Positions 40,524 through 53,255 are shown, counted from the stretch's first letter. The stretch is DNA of 64,000 nucleotides from Aceticella autotrophica (GCF_017357865.1 NZ_CP060096.1:1723001-1787000); one strand, 5' to 3'. Notes: generated by a model not told the origin, from the sequence alone. Made by a program: numbers and translations.

Positions 40524-42065
40524 TCAAGGCAGGTTAAGGGCATTTTTTAAAGCATTCGCAATAGCACCTGCAAGGTCATTTAAAAAATTATCGTCAGATA
40601 GTGCCTTTGCATCGCTGGGATTATTAATAAACAAATTTTCTATTAACGTAGCAGGCATATTTGTATTTGCAAGAACATAGAAGCCGCATTCTTTATACCC
40701 TCTGTCGCAAAAACCCTTTGAAGCGTAAAAAGCGGCAAGACTGTCGTGAATCTTTTGACCTAAGTCCTTTGATGCCTGCGGTGCATTTCTATAATAAAAG
40801 CTTTCAAAGCCTGTCCCATCCGTACCAGGTCCACAGTTGACATGTATTGAAATAAAGTAATCTGCATTCGCATTATTGGCTATGTCGCATCTCGACTGCA
40901 GATCGGTATAAGTATCACGACTATCCCAAGAGGTACTATCACTATCCCTTGTAAGAATAACATTACAGCTGTTCTTTAAAAGGTCTCTTACTTTTAATGC
41001 CAGCTTTAATGTTATGTCTTTTTCTTGAAGCCCGTTCCCAACGGCTCCCGAATCATATCCTCCGTGTCCAGGGTCTATGCATATAATTTTTTTATTTGGA
41101 ATCGGATTTCTTTCGTTTCCTCTTGATACAAAAGTTGGTGCTGTCGCCAAAGGAACAGTTTGATTATTGCTATCTGGTTTAGGTGAATTCTCAGCAATCG
41201 CGGTATTGGGTTTCATATTGTTAAAAGAAATATTCAATGTCTTTCCATCTGCTGATGTATTAACATTATATGGTATATTATGATCCATATCAAATACAAC
41301 CCTTGTTACAGCAGGGTCATTATTAAATTGCCTAATTCTTACATCTTTAAGCCCATTAACATTGATATCGATCCGTTCCTTTGATACTTGATTTACGGCA
41401 TTTTGAAGGTCGAAATATACACGATAATTGTCAGGATTTGATATGTCTCCTTTAACGTATTTTATTGGTCCGTCTGCCTTTATGCTTACTGTCAGTGTAC
41501 CATTATCCTCTGTCTTGTCAAAATTTATAATATTGACATTATTAACAACCTGTGCTGGTTTAGCAGCTACCATTGTTGGTAAAGGCATAATTTTTGTCAC
41601 CTGTATTAAATTTTTATCATCTACCCATTTTACCTTGTATCCAAGGCTTTCAAACAGGAAACGTATCGGCACATATGAGGTTCCACCATTTATTATCCTT
41701 ACTGGTGCCTGCAATGTAACATTTTTGCCATCAACCGTTGCATTATTGCTTCCTATCTTGAATTTAAAAACCTTATCTTTTGTTACCGTAACAGTTTGAG
41801 TGCCTTCATCCCATTTAACATCTGCCCCAAGTCCTTCACTTACAGACCTTGCCGGAACCAACGTAGAGCCATCGATTAAAAGCGGAGGATTATCTCCTGT
41901 ATTAAATGGATTGCCGTCTACGGTTATTGAAATATCCGGTCCGTTGTAACATATCCTCTTGCCATCAAGAACAATATTTTGTGAAAATGCATATGCTGTT
42001 ATGTAAAAGAAGGATAAGGTTAAAACCAAAGCCAAAAATGTAAAAACTTTTTTCAAATCTTTCAC
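40524..42065 (-). CDS. N-acetylmuramoyl-L-alanine amidase with stalk and AMIN domains
   Basis: Exported cell-wall hydrolase of 513 residues. A signal peptide (about 1-26) is followed by a copper amine oxidase-like stalk domain with two repeats (LVPARSVSEGLG at 69-80, YVPIRFLFESLG at 131-142). Then come an AMIN domain (about 175-285), a short linker, and an Amidase_3 catalytic domain with zinc His in DPGHGG (331-336) and Glu348. The domain set suggests targeting to peptidoglycan for cell separation or remodelling. ATG 42065 follows AAGGGGTG. Single-gene unit with its own promoter and terminator. Confidence 0.92.
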   Translation of the reverse strand: MKDLKKVFTFLALVLTLSFFYITAYAFSQNIVLDGKRICYNGPDISITVDGNPFNTGDNPPLLIDGSTLVPARSVSEGLGADVKWDEGTQTVTVTKDKVFKFKIGSNNATVDGKNVTLQAPVRIINGGTSYVPIRFLFESLGYKVKWVDDKNLIQVTKIMPLPTMVAAKPAQVVNNVNIINFDKTEDNGTLTVSIKADGPIKYVKGDISNPDNYRVYFDLQNAVNQVSKERIDINVNGLKDVRIRQFNNDPAVTRVVFDMDHNIPYNVNTSADGKTLNISFNNMKPNTAIAENSPKPDSNNQTVPLATAPTFVSRGNERNPIPNKKIICIDPGHGGYDSGAVGNGLQEKDITLKLALKVRDLLKNSCNVILTRDSDSTSWDSRDTYTDLQSRCDIANNANADYFISIHVNCGPGTDGTGFESFYYRNAPQASKDLGQKIHDSLAAFYASKGFCDRGYKECGFYVLANTNMPATLIENLFINNPSDAKALSDDNFLNDLAGAIANALKNALNLP

Positions 42066-42113
42066 CCCTTCCTTAAAAATTTAATCGGCATAAAATCTAA
42101 ACAATTTAATATT

Positions 42114-42142
42114 ATTATATTTGTGTTACAGAGGGGTTACAA
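42114..42142 (-). promoter_or_regulatory. Promoter of the amidase gene
   Basis: Minus-strand TTGTAA (42142-42137), 17-base spacer, TATAAT (42119-42114). Confidence 0.65.
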
Positions 42143-42215
42143 ACATATTACAAAAAGATTAATTTTATCCTTATTAACTTTGTTTTTACTTGATATATGT
42201 TAGCATAAAATTAAG

Positions 42216-42257
42216 AACAGGATAAAAAAGTATTATACTGTTATATCCTGTTTTTAT
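42216..42257 (-). terminator. Terminator of the opp operon
   Basis: AACAGGATA (42216-42224) pairs with TATCCTGTT (42244-42252) just after the oppF stop. A T-rich tract follows on both strands. Confidence 0.6.
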
Positions 42258-42262
42258 TTGTA

Positions 42263-43219
42263 CTATTTATCAAATAAATGACAAGAAACATAATGACCGT
42301 TGCCAATCTCCTTTAATTTAGGTGTCACCTGACCACATATATCCATTGCATATTTACATCTGTTTTTAAACCTGCAGCCTTCAGGAGGATTAATCGGACT
42401 TGGCACATCACCTCTTAATATTATGCGTTCTCTGTTTTTTTCTATATCGGGATCCGGTATGGGTACAGCAGATAAAAGAGCTTTTGTATATGGATGCAGA
42501 GGATTTTTATAAAGTTCTCCGCTTTCCGTCATTTCAACAATTACACCTAAGTACATTACAGCAACCCTGTCGCTTATATGCTTAACCATGCTTAAATCAT
42601 GTGCGATAAAAAGATATGTCAGGTTTTTTTCCTGCTGTAAATTCATTAGGAGATTGACGATCTGCGCCTGTATTGATACATCAAGAGCTGATATAGGTTC
42701 ATCACAGACTATAAACTCAGGCTCTATTGCCATCGCCCTCGCTATGCCAATCCTTTGTCTTTGTCCTCCCGAAAATTCATGGGGAAACCTGTTGACATGC
42801 TCCCTGTTTAGCCCTACCGTTTCAAGAAGATTATATATCCTCTCCATTCTCTCTTTTCCCTTATAAAGATGGTGTATGTCAATACCTTCTCCTATAATAT
42901 CACCCACCGTCATGCGTGGGTTTAAAGATGCATATGGATCCTGAAATATCATCTGTGCCTTCCTTGTAAATTTCTTTCTTACATCTTTCTTCATATTATG
43001 GATTTTCATTCCATCAAAAACCACAGAGCCCTCCGTTGCTTCATATAGACCTATAATTGTTCTGCCGGTTGTTGATTTGCCACATCCTGATTCACCGACA
43101 AGACCAAGTGTTTCACCTTTTCTTATATAAAAACTTACATCATCAACAGCCTTTAATACGCCGCCGCTTACATTAAAATATTTTTTTAAATTTTTTACTT
43201 CTAATATAGTGTCCTTCAT
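42263..43219 (-). CDS. oppF: Oligopeptide ABC transporter ATP-binding protein OppF
   Basis: Second ATPase of the peptide importer, 318 residues. Walker A GESGCGKSTTG (about 38-48), signature SGGQRQRIGIARA, Walker B EFIVCDEPISALD. The C-terminal oligopeptide-transporter domain has a cysteine cluster (CRFKNRCKYAMDIC, then C near the end) that often binds a 4Fe-4S cluster in this family. Starts inside the oppD stop (ATGA). In this family OppD and OppF form the nucleotide-binding heterodimer. Confidence 0.93.
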   Translation of the reverse strand: MKDTILEVKNLKKYFNVSGGVLKAVDDVSFYIRKGETLGLVGESGCGKSTTGRTIIGLYEATEGSVVFDGMKIHNMKKDVRKKFTRKAQMIFQDPYASLNPRMTVGDIIGEGIDIHHLYKGKERMERIYNLLETVGLNREHVNRFPHEFSGGQRQRIGIARAMAIEPEFIVCDEPISALDVSIQAQIVNLLMNLQQEKNLTYLFIAHDLSMVKHISDRVAVMYLGVIVEMTESGELYKNPLHPYTKALLSAVPIPDPDIEKNRERIILRGDVPSPINPPEGCRFKNRCKYAMDICGQVTPKLKEIGNGHYVSCHLFDK

Positions 43220-44244
43220 GTATTAATACCCCCTTTCCCCATACTACTTTCAACTGAAGGTGCATATGGATGCTTAAGCCAACAGCTTGTCTTATGTGTA
43301 TCGCTTACCTCTGTTTCCTCAGGAGGAGCCTCTAAACATATCTTCATGGCATAATTGCATCTTGCAGCAAATGGGCAGCCAGGAGGCGGAGCAAATAAAT
43401 CCGGTGGTGTGCCAATGATAGGTACCAACCTTTCTTTATTTTCTGCATCAAGCCGCGGGACAGATTTCAACAACCCCCATGTATATGGATGCTGCGGATT
43501 CTTAAAAATTTCATAAGCTGTTCCTCTTTCTATTATCTTACCTGCATACATTACAATTATTCTATCCGCTATATCTGCAACAACACCAAGGTCATGTGTA
43601 ATTATAATAATGGAGGTATTGAATTCCCTTTGTAAATCCTTCATTAAATCCAATATCTGTGCCTGTATTGTTACATCAAGGGCTGTAGTAGGTTCATCTG
43701 CTATCAGAAGCTTAGGCTTACAGGCAAGTGCTATTGCAATCATAGCTCTCTGTCTCATGCCACCGGAAAATTCATGTGGATACTGGTTAATCCTCTTATC
43801 TGCATTTGGAATTCCTACGATATCAAGCATATCCTTGGCTTTTTCAATGGCTTTGGACCTTGAAAGCTTCTGATGCTTTATAATTACCTCTGCTATCTGC
43901 TTACCAATCGACATTGTCGGATTTAAGGATGTCATCGGGTCCTGAAATATCATACCTATTTCCGAACCTCTTATTGACTGCATCTGTTTCTCTGTATATT
44001 TTGATATATCCTTACCGTCAAATATTATACGTCCTGCCTTAAACCTGCCCGGTGGTTCCGGATTAAGCCTTAGGACCGCCTGCATTGTAACGGATTTGCC
44101 GCAACCGGATTCACCGACAATTGCAAGGGCATCACCCTTTAATACATCAAAGCTGACATTCCTTACCGCCTTAACCTCGCCGGCATATGTGTCAAATGAA
44201 TACTCTAAGTTCTGTATGTCCAATAATATTTTTCTATTTTCCAT
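43216..44244 (-). CDS. oppD: Oligopeptide ABC transporter ATP-binding protein OppD
   Basis: First ATPase of the importer, 342 residues. Walker A GESGCGKSVTM (about 41-51), Q-loop MIFQDPMTSLNP, signature SGGMRQRAMIA, Walker B KLLIADEPTTALD. A C-terminal oligopeptide domain has the CPFAARCNYAMKIC cysteine motif. ATG 44244 is preceded by AGGAGG. Confidence 0.93.
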   Translation of the reverse strand: MENRKILLDIQNLEYSFDTYAGEVKAVRNVSFDVLKGDALAIVGESGCGKSVTMQAVLRLNPEPPGRFKAGRIIFDGKDISKYTEKQMQSIRGSEIGMIFQDPMTSLNPTMSIGKQIAEVIIKHQKLSRSKAIEKAKDMLDIVGIPNADKRINQYPHEFSGGMRQRAMIAIALACKPKLLIADEPTTALDVTIQAQILDLMKDLQREFNTSIIIITHDLGVVADIADRIIVMYAGKIIERGTAYEIFKNPQHPYTWGLLKSVPRLDAENKERLVPIIGTPPDLFAPPPGCPFAARCNYAMKICLEAPPEETEVSDTHKTSCWLKHPYAPSVESSMGKGGINT

Positions 44245-44257
44245 GACTACTTACCTC

Positions 44258-45175
44258 CTACCTGCGAAGTCTTGGATCGAGTGCATCTCTCAAACCATCG
44301 CCAAGTAAATTAAATGCCAGCATTGTTGCACTTATGAAAAATGCCGGAAAAAACAACTGATACGGATACATCAAAAGAACCCTTGTGGCATCATTTGCTA
44401 ATGTTCCCCAGCTTGCCATAGGAGGACGTACGCCAAGCCCGATATAACTTAAAAAAGCCTCGGTAAATATCGCATTCGGCACATCAAAAGTTATAGCTAC
44501 AATTATGGGTCCCAATGTATTTGGAATCAAATGCCGCGAAATAATTCTGCCGGAGCTTGCCCCCAGTGTCTTTGCAGCAAGAACAAATTCCTGCTCTTTA
44601 AGCTGAAGTACCTGTCCTCTAACTATTCTTGCCATCCCAACCCATCCGATAATAACCATAGCAATAATTATTGTCCATAAGCCTTGTCCTATAACAACCA
44701 TCAATAATATTACGAGAATAAGATAAGGAATCCCGTAAAGTATATCAACGATACGCATCATAATATTATCTGTCTGACCGCCGAAGTATCCTGAAATACC
44801 TCCATATATAACCCCGATTATTCCATCAAGGACAGCAGCCGTTATCCCTATAAATAAGGATATCCTTGCTCCTATCCAAACCCTTACGAATATATCCCTT
44901 CCGAGATAATCTGTACCAAACCAATGTATGCTTGATATTCCTTTATTTGTATTTAGCAAGTCCTGATCTGCATAATTAAAAGGTCTTAAATAAGGTCCGA
45001 TTAATGCCATTATCCCCAAAAGGATGAGAAAAACCAGAGAAGCCATTGCAACCTTATTCATTTTTAACCTTCTCCATGCATCCTGCCAATAGCTCATACT
45101 GGGTCTTGTAATTGCCTGACTGGCTTCAATGTCATGTCCGACAAATTGAAATTTCTCCTTTTTTATTTCCACCAA
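44258..45175 (-). CDS. oppC: Oligopeptide ABC transporter permease OppC
   Basis: Inner-membrane permease with about six helices and a cytoplasmic N-terminal extension. The EAA-type loop (AAKTLGASSGRIISRHLIPN) near residue 205 contacts the ATPases. TTG at 45175 is chosen because GGAGGG lies seven bases upstream; the frame is open further back but would overlap the ribosome site and oppB. GTG three bases on is an alternative. About 305 residues. Confidence 0.9.
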   Translation of the reverse strand: MVEIKKEKFQFVGHDIEASQAITRPSMSYWQDAWRRLKMNKVAMASLVFLILLGIMALIGPYLRPFNYADQDLLNTNKGISSIHWFGTDYLGRDIFVRVWIGARISLFIGITAAVLDGIIGVIYGGISGYFGGQTDNIMMRIVDILYGIPYLILVILLMVVIGQGLWTIIIAMVIIGWVGMARIVRGQVLQLKEQEFVLAAKTLGASSGRIISRHLIPNTLGPIIVAITFDVPNAIFTEAFLSYIGLGVRPPMASWGTLANDATRVLLMYPYQLFFPAFFISATMLAFNLLGDGLRDALDPRLRR

Positions 45176-45176
45176 G

Positions 45177-46106
45177 CTATTTCCCTCCTTTAGCAAGCCT
45201 TATCCGCGGATCTATAAATCCATATGCAATATCAACAATAAACATCATTACAACAAGAATACTACTGTAAAATATCGTTGTACCGAGAATCATTGTATAA
45301 TCAGCGTCATATATACTCTGAACAAAGAATTTTCCAAGCCCGGGAATCCCAAAGATACCTTCAATAACGAAGGTTCCTGTGACAATCCCTGCTATCAGCG
45401 GTCCCAATACCGTTACTACAGGCATTATGGCATTCCTAATCATATGCTTCCATATAATCTGCATGCGTGACAGTCCTTTTGCTTTTGCTGTCTTTATATA
45501 GTCCTGCCCTATGACATCCAGCATACTGGTTCTCATCATACGGGAAATAATTGCTAAAGACGCAAAAGATAAGGCTATTGAGGGCAAAACCGTATATTGA
45601 AAACCACCCCATCCTGAAACCGGAAACCATTTAAGCTGTGATGCAAAGATAACCTGCAGTAATGTCGCAATGATGAAGTTTGGCACTGAAATGCCAATAA
45701 CAGCTAAAATCATCGATATGAAATCCATTGGTCCTCCCCTGTTCAATGACGCAACAATACCAAAAAATAATCCAAAAACAACCCCTAAAATGATTGATTG
45801 CAAACCCAATTGCAGTGATGCTGGAAAGGAATCTGCAATTACTTGGTTTACCGTCCTGTTTAAATATTTCAGTGAGATACCGAGATTACCATGTAATACA
45901 TTATCTAAGTAATAACCGTATTGTACAATCAATGGCTTATCAAGATGGTATTTTGCAAGCATATTTTGCCTGATTTGCTCCGGAACCCTTTTTTCATTTA
46001 AAAAAGGGTCTCCGGGAATCATGTGCATCAGAAAAAAAGTCAGTGTTACAATAACCCATAATGTTATTAACATGTAAACCATTCTTTTAATCGCATAATT
46101 CAGCAA
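45177..46106 (-). CDS. oppB: Oligopeptide ABC transporter permease OppB
   Basis: First permease, about 309 residues with six helices; the N-terminal YAIKRMVYMLITLWVIVTL and MHMIPGDPF are typical of DppB/OppB. The EAA loop is AKAKGLSRMQIIWKHMIRN. The start is uncertain: GTG 46112 is only three bases from GGAGG, whereas TTG 46106 is nine bases away and preferred. Separated from oppA by a hairpin. Confidence 0.92.
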   Translation of the reverse strand: MLNYAIKRMVYMLITLWVIVTLTFFLMHMIPGDPFLNEKRVPEQIRQNMLAKYHLDKPLIVQYGYYLDNVLHGNLGISLKYLNRTVNQVIADSFPASLQLGLQSIILGVVFGLFFGIVASLNRGGPMDFISMILAVIGISVPNFIIATLLQVIFASQLKWFPVSGWGGFQYTVLPSIALSFASLAIISRMMRTSMLDVIGQDYIKTAKAKGLSRMQIIWKHMIRNAIMPVVTVLGPLIAGIVTGTFVIEGIFGIPGLGKFFVQSIYDADYTMILGTTIFYSSILVVMMFIVDIAYGFIDPRIRLAKGGK

Positions 46107-46189
46107 AATCACAAACCTCCTTTATATTAGATCATCAAACAAGATAATTCTATAACAACTTAAGCTGATTATCAAGACACAAAATAAGA

Positions 46190-46222
46190 CAATGCCGAAT
46201 CATTTATAAGATCCGACATTGC
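46190..46222 (-). terminator. Attenuating hairpin between oppA and oppB
   Basis: On the minus strand CAATGTCGGATC pairs with GATTCGGCATTG (with wobbles) and a moderately T-rich sequence follows. Such a leaky stop would make more of the binding protein OppA than of the membrane parts. Confidence 0.6.
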
Positions 46223-46238
46223 ATCTAAAGTATTAAAT

Positions 46239-47861
46239 CTATTTTTTACCTTCAATATATGTCCATTTTATCTCAAATTCCGAACCAAATACCGGCACAA
46301 CATAATCCTTGACATAAGGTTTTACAACATATGCATATGTCTGATAATACAAGGGAGCTATCGGCATATCCTCCATAAGTAATTTTTCTGCCTTAATAAG
46401 CTCTTCGTTCCTTGCTTTAAGATTAGTATTGACTTTCGCCTCATCGATCAGCTTATCATATTCCGGATTGCTATAGAAAGCCGTGTTATTACCATTTCCT
46501 GTCTGCCACATATCAAGAAAGGTCATAGGGTCATCGTAATCGGCACCCCATCCGGCTAATACCATTTCATAATTACCTTTATTCATATTATCGAGCCTTA
46601 CCTTAAATGCCACATTTTGCAGCTCTACTTTTACACCGAGATTTTTCTCCCACATCTGCTGTAAAGCCTGGTCATACTTTCTGGCTGTATCAGTATCATC
46701 TCCAAGAAATTGAACTGTGGGAAGCTTTGTTATGCCAAGCTCCTTTAACCCTTTATCAAGATAATCCTTTGCTGCCTTTACATCATTATCTTTAAAATAT
46801 GCTTCACCTGCCTGTTTTCTAAACTCTCCGTTGTAACCGGGTACTCCCGGCGGTACAACAGCCTCTGCAGGTAATGAACCATTCTTCAAAACATCCTTTG
46901 TAAATGCTTTTCTATCAAGAGCCAAAGCAAATGCTTTCCTTATATTTGCATTCTTGAATATAGGATTTTTATTATTAAACTGTATATACCAATTTTCTGC
47001 AAGCGGCTGTGTTTTAAACTCAGGTGTGTTTTTGAATTTATCCATATAATCGCTTGGTACACCAATTTCATCCAATGTACCTGAATCATAATTTTGAACC
47101 AATGTGTTGTTATCCTTTATCATGCTGAAATTGACCCTTTCAAGCTTGACACTATCCTTATCCCAGTAGTTTGGATTTTTCTCCAATACAATATTTTGAT
47201 CATGGTTCCATGTCTTTAACACAAAAGGACCGCTATATACCAATTTATCAGGAGCTGAACCGATATTATCTCCGTATTTTTCATAAACCGATTTTTCTAA
47301 CGGAAAATATGTTGGAAATGACATTAAGCTTAAAAACTGCGGTGTCGGGGCTTTTAATGTTACTTCCAATGTCTTGGAATCAAGGGCTTTTACCCCTACT
47401 TGGTCTGCCGTTCCTTTATTAGAATTATACTCCTCAGCCCCTTTGATGTAAAACAACTGATAGGCATACTGCGAGGCTGTCTTTGGATCAAGGGCTCTTT
47501 TCCAAGCATATTCAAAATCCTGTGCTGTTATAGGATTGCCATCGCTCCATTTTGCATCCCTCAAATGAAACGTGTATTTTAATCCATCTGAGGATATATC
47601 CCAATCCTTTGCAAGTCCGGAGCCTTTTTCAATCTTACCGTCTTTATCGTATCTTACCAAACCTTCTAAAACTTCATTTAGGATATCAAAAGATATTACG
47701 TCTGTGGCTTTTTGCGGGTCAAGGTTCGGTACATCAGCACGAAGGTTCAGATTCAATACCTGCTGTGTTGATGTTCCTTGTTTCGCAGAACAGCCGGAAA
47801 ATAATAAAGAAACTGCTAATAATACTGCAATACTTAAAACCACTAATTTTTTGCCTTTCAT
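46239..47861 (-). CDS. oppA: Oligopeptide-binding lipoprotein OppA
   Basis: Extracellular solute-binding protein (family 5), 540 residues, lipobox LFSGC (Cys24) after a hydrophobic signal. AQDFEYAWKRALDP is the family-5 signature near residue 118, and the C-terminal GWGADYDDPMTFLD segment is characteristic of OppA/DppA. It captures peptides for OppBCDF. ATG 47861 follows GGAGGG. First gene of the opp operon. Confidence 0.93.
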   Translation of the reverse strand: MKGKKLVVLSIAVLLAVSLLFSGCSAKQGTSTQQVLNLNLRADVPNLDPQKATDVISFDILNEVLEGLVRYDKDGKIEKGSGLAKDWDISSDGLKYTFHLRDAKWSDGNPITAQDFEYAWKRALDPKTASQYAYQLFYIKGAEEYNSNKGTADQVGVKALDSKTLEVTLKAPTPQFLSLMSFPTYFPLEKSVYEKYGDNIGSAPDKLVYSGPFVLKTWNHDQNIVLEKNPNYWDKDSVKLERVNFSMIKDNNTLVQNYDSGTLDEIGVPSDYMDKFKNTPEFKTQPLAENWYIQFNNKNPIFKNANIRKAFALALDRKAFTKDVLKNGSLPAEAVVPPGVPGYNGEFRKQAGEAYFKDNDVKAAKDYLDKGLKELGITKLPTVQFLGDDTDTARKYDQALQQMWEKNLGVKVELQNVAFKVRLDNMNKGNYEMVLAGWGADYDDPMTFLDMWQTGNGNNTAFYSNPEYDKLIDEAKVNTNLKARNEELIKAEKLLMEDMPIAPLYYQTYAYVVKPYVKDYVVPVFGSEFEIKWTYIEGKK

Positions 47862-47935
47862 TTAATTTCCCTCCAATACAATAATTTAATAGTTTATTGA
47901 TTTTATCAGACCCCGATGCCTGTAATCCATTTATT

Positions 47936-47964
47936 ATTATACCACGGTTTTCTCACATATCCAA
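47936..47964 (-). promoter_or_regulatory. Promoter of the opp operon
   Basis: Minus-strand TTGGAT (47964-47959), 17-base spacer, TATAAT (47941-47936), giving a leader of about 65 bases before oppA. Confidence 0.7.
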
Positions 47965-47971
47965 ATACAAC

Positions 47972-48010
47972 ATAATGAAAAACACCCGTAAAACGGGTGT
48001 TTTTCATTAT
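47972..48010 (-). terminator. Terminator of the gat operon
   Basis: A perfect 18-base stem (47972-47989 with 47993-48010, core AACACCCGT/ACGGGTGTT) and a three-base loop, directly after the gatB stop. T-rich arms allow function on either strand. Confidence 0.88.
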
Positions 48011-48012
48011 CC

Positions 48013-49440
48013 TTATTTTACAAGCTCTTCTCTTAAGATATTATTTACAATCTGTGGATTTGCCTTGCCTTTTGTTGCTTTCATAACCTGCCCCACAAGA
48101 TAGCCTATGGCTTTATCCTTCCCATTCTTGAAGTCCTCAACAGACTTTGGGTTTTCCTTTATAATTCTTACTGCAATTTCCCTCAGCTCATCCTCATTGT
48201 CCATTTGTTTTAAGCCTTTTTCTTCAACGATCTTCTCAGGGTCTTTGCCTGTATTAAACATTTCCTCAAAAACCGTCTTTGCAATCGTCCCCGTTATTGT
48301 GCCGTTATCTATAAGCTTTAAAAGTACAGCCATTTGGTGGGGTTTTATAGGAACATCTTCAATATCTACCCCTGTTTCTTTTAAAAGTCGCATCATTTCA
48401 CCCATTACCCAATTGCTGACGGTTTTTGCAGACGAATATTCCATGACGCATTTCTCAAAGAAACCTGCCAAAGCCTTTGATGATGTTATTACATTCGCAT
48501 CATATTCCGGTATCCCATATTGCGAAATAAACCTTTCTTTCTTATGATGAGGCATCTCCGGCAGGGATTTCTCTATTTCTTCTTTCCATTCGTTTGTTAT
48601 GATAATCGGAACTAAGTCCGGGTCTGGAAAATACCTGTAATCATTAGCTTCTTCTTTTGACCTCATTATCTCGGTTATACCTTTCTGGTCATTCCATCTT
48701 CTGGTCTCCTGCGTTATGCTTCCGCCTTCTTCTAAGACTTTTGTCTGCCTTTTGATTTCATATTCAAGGGACCTTTGGACAGCCTTAAATGAATTAAGAT
48801 TTTTGAGCTCTGTTTTCGTTCCAAACTCCTTAGCACCTACAGGACGCATCGATATATTTGTATCAACCCTTAAAGAGCCCTCCTGCATTTTGCAGTCTGA
48901 TACCTCGCAATATTCCAATATACTTTTTAATTTAGTAAGATATTCATATGCCTCCTCAGGAGTCCTTATATCAGGTTCTGAAACAATCTCCGCAAGGGGC
49001 ACTCCTGTCCTGTTGTAATCAACCAGTGAACCTTCAAGATTTTCATGCATCAATTTTCCGGCATCTTCTTCGATATGCAGCCTTGTCAATCCGATTTTCT
49101 TCTTCCCTTCAGATGTTTCTATTTCAACATATCCATTCTTACATAGGGGAAGGTCATATTGTGAAATTTGATATGCTTTTGGAAGGTCCGGATAGAAATA
49201 ATTTTTCCTGTCCAATTTGCTGAACTGAGCAATTTCGCAATTTAAGGCAATTCCTGCTTTTACGGCAAATTCTACAACCTTTTTGTTTAATACGGGCAGT
49301 GTTCCCGGAAGTCCAAGGCATACAGGACATACATGGGTATTCGGCTCACCGCCGAATTCCGTCGTGCAGCTGCAGAATATCTTGGTTTTTGTAGAGAGCT
49401 CTACATGCACTTCAAGACCTATAACCGCTTCATATTTCAT
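48013..49440 (-). CDS. gatB: Aspartyl/glutamyl-tRNA amidotransferase subunit B
   Basis: tRNA-binding and kinase subunit of GatCAB, which converts Glu-tRNA-Gln and Asp-tRNA-Asn to the correct amides. 475 residues; begins [13 protein letters not shown], has zinc-type cysteines ([12 protein letters not shown]), the [12 protein letters not shown] segment, [17 protein letters not shown], and a C-terminal YqeY-like tail. ATG overlaps the gatA stop by one base. Confidence 0.96.
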   Translation of the reverse strand: MKYEAVIGLEVHVELSTKTKIFCSCTTEFGGEPNTHVCPVCLGLPGTLPVLNKKVVEFAVKAGIALNCEIAQFSKLDRKNYFYPDLPKAYQISQYDLPLCKNGYVEIETSEGKKKIGLTRLHIEEDAGKLMHENLEGSLVDYNRTGVPLAEIVSEPDIRTPEEAYEYLTKLKSILEYCEVSDCKMQEGSLRVDTNISMRPVGAKEFGTKTELKNLNSFKAVQRSLEYEIKRQTKVLEEGGSITQETRRWNDQKGITEIMRSKEEANDYRYFPDPDLVPIIITNEWKEEIEKSLPEMPHHKKERFISQYGIPEYDANVITSSKALAGFFEKCVMEYSSAKTVSNWVMGEMMRLLKETGVDIEDVPIKPHQMAVLLKLIDNGTITGTIAKTVFEEMFNTGKDPEKIVEEKGLKQMDNEDELREIAVRIIKENPKSVEDFKNGKDKAIGYLVGQVMKATKGKANPQIVNNILREELVK

Positions 49441-50909
49441 TATTCCCTCACCCCTTTTATTACAGGTTTTTCATTGAAATTACGTGATTTTTCAAAAGCA
49501 TATGCCCCATTTAAGAGTACCCCTTCATCAAAAGGTCTGCTTACAAGATGCAAGCCAACAGGCATTCCCTTTGAAAGACCGCATGGTACTGACATTCCCG
49601 GTAAACCTGCTATATTTACAGGTACTGTATAGACATCTGCTAAGTACATCGTCAATGGGTCTTCTACTCTTTCACCTATTTTAAATGCAACTGTCGGCGA
49701 TGTTGGTCCGGCTATCAAATCGCATTTCTCAAATGCTTTTTCATAATCTTTTCTTATTAATGTCCTTACCTTTAATGCCTTATTGTAATATGCATCATAG
49801 TATCCGGAACTTAAGGCATATGTACCTATCATTATCCTTCTTTTTACTTCTCTGCCAAAGCCTTCACTTCTTGAAACCATGTACATATCAATCAAGTCAT
49901 CGTAATTTGATGCGGCATGTCCATATCTGATGCCGTCATATCTGGCAAGATTTGAACTGGCTTCTGCTGATGCTACTATATAATATGCTGCCAATGCATA
50001 TTCAAGATGTGGAAGCGAAACCTCAACTATTTCTGCTCCAAGATTTTTAAATATTTTCATTGAAGATTTTATTGCTTCCTTTATTCCTTCATCAAGACCG
50101 TGAGAGAAAAATTCCTTAGCATATCCTATCCTCATGCCCTTAATATCTTCCTTTAAAAATTCTTTATAATCTGCTTTCCTTCTCTTATCAACAGATGTAG
50201 AATCTTTCGGGTCATGTCCGGCAATCGCATTTAATACAATTGCACAATCCTGAACATCCTTTGTCAAGGGTCCTATCTGGTCAAGGGATGAGGCAAATGC
50301 CACAAGCCCATAACGGGATACAAGCCCATATGTTGGTTTCATGCCTACAACACCACAAAGGGATGCAGGCTGCCTTATAGAACCTCCTGTGTCTGAGCCA
50401 AGGGCATATGCGGTTTCATCTGCTGCAACAGATGCTGCAGAACCACCTGATGACCCGCCCGGAACCCTCTCTAAATCCCACGGGTTTTTGGTTATTTTAA
50501 ATGCGGAATTCTCTGTTGATGAACCCATGGCAAATTCATCCATATTTGCTTTACCAACCATAACAGAGCCGGCTTCTGCCAATTTTTCAACAACCGTTGC
50601 ATTGTAAGGAGGTACAAAATTCTCCAACATTTTTGAAGCACAGGTTGTTTTTACACCTTCTGTACACATATTATCCTTTATTATTACAGGTATCCCAGTA
50701 AGGTCATTTATAATTCCCTGTGCTATTTTTTTATCGGCATCTTCAGCCTGTTTTAATGCATAATCTTCAGTTGTACATATAAGGGCATCTATGTATGGTT
50801 CTACGGTTTTTATCCTGTGTAAAAATGCTTTTGTTACCTCTACCGCACTAACCTCCTTCTTTTTTAGAAGGTCATGCAGTTCATGTATCGTAAGTTTATA
50901 TAATTCCAT
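49440..50909 (-). CDS. gatA: Aspartyl/glutamyl-tRNA amidotransferase subunit A
   Basis: Glutaminase/amidase subunit. 489 residues from ATG 50909, chosen because AGGAG lies seven bases upstream; an ATG five codons earlier would bury that site. The amidase-signature Ser-cisSer-Lys triad is visible: Lys in VIIKDNMC, Ser in GSSGGSAA, and nucleophile Ser in [13 protein letters not shown]. Lies between gatC and gatB. Confidence 0.96.
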   Translation of the reverse strand: MELYKLTIHELHDLLKKKEVSAVEVTKAFLHRIKTVEPYIDALICTTEDYALKQAEDADKKIAQGIINDLTGIPVIIKDNMCTEGVKTTCASKMLENFVPPYNATVVEKLAEAGSVMVGKANMDEFAMGSSTENSAFKITKNPWDLERVPGGSSGGSAASVAADETAYALGSDTGGSIRQPASLCGVVGMKPTYGLVSRYGLVAFASSLDQIGPLTKDVQDCAIVLNAIAGHDPKDSTSVDKRRKADYKEFLKEDIKGMRIGYAKEFFSHGLDEGIKEAIKSSMKIFKNLGAEIVEVSLPHLEYALAAYYIVASAEASSNLARYDGIRYGHAASNYDDLIDMYMVSRSEGFGREVKRRIMIGTYALSSGYYDAYYNKALKVRTLIRKDYEKAFEKCDLIAGPTSPTVAFKIGERVEDPLTMYLADVYTVPVNIAGLPGMSVPCGLSKGMPVGLHLVSRPFDEGVLLNGAYAFEKSRNFNEKPVIKGVRE

Positions 50910-50920
50910 TTTCTCACTCC

Positions 50921-51208
50921 TCATTCTATTATCTTAGGAACTTTAAAACATCCATCTTCTCTATTAGGAGCATTCATTAATATTTTTTCCCTATCCATTG
51001 ATGGTTTTACTTCATCATCTCTAAATACATTACTTATCGGTACAATATGTGCTGTCGGTTCAATGTTTTCTGTATTAAGTTCATTTAATTTATAGACATA
51101 TCCAAGTATACTGTCAAGCTGTGTTGCTAATCTGTCAAGGTCTTTATCTGAAAATTTAAGCCTTGCAAGTTTTGCAACATGCTCAACTTCTTCTCTTGTT
51201 ATAGCCAT
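50921..51208 (-). CDS. gatC: Aspartyl/glutamyl-tRNA amidotransferase subunit C
   Basis: Small stabilising subunit, 95 residues from ATG 51208 ([17 protein letters not shown]), preceded by GGAAGG; an upstream in-frame TTG at 51235 would overlap that site. It ends VPKIIE, typical of GatC. First of the gatC-gatA-gatB set, 55 bases after ligA. Confidence 0.94.
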   Translation of the reverse strand: MAITREEVEHVAKLARLKFSDKDLDRLATQLDSILGYVYKLNELNTENIEPTAHIVPISNVFRDDEVKPSMDREKILMNAPNREDGCFKVPKIIE

Positions 51209-51263
51209 ATTAACACCTTCCTTTTTTATTAACAACTGTATAATATTTATGCTTACGATTATA

Positions 51264-53252
<1,989 letters not shown>

Positions 53253-53255
53253 TTA

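Noticed and set aside
48013-51235. T-box or other amino-acid leader before the gat genes
   Set aside because: The ligA-gatC gap is only 55 bases and has no specifier stem or T-box sequence.
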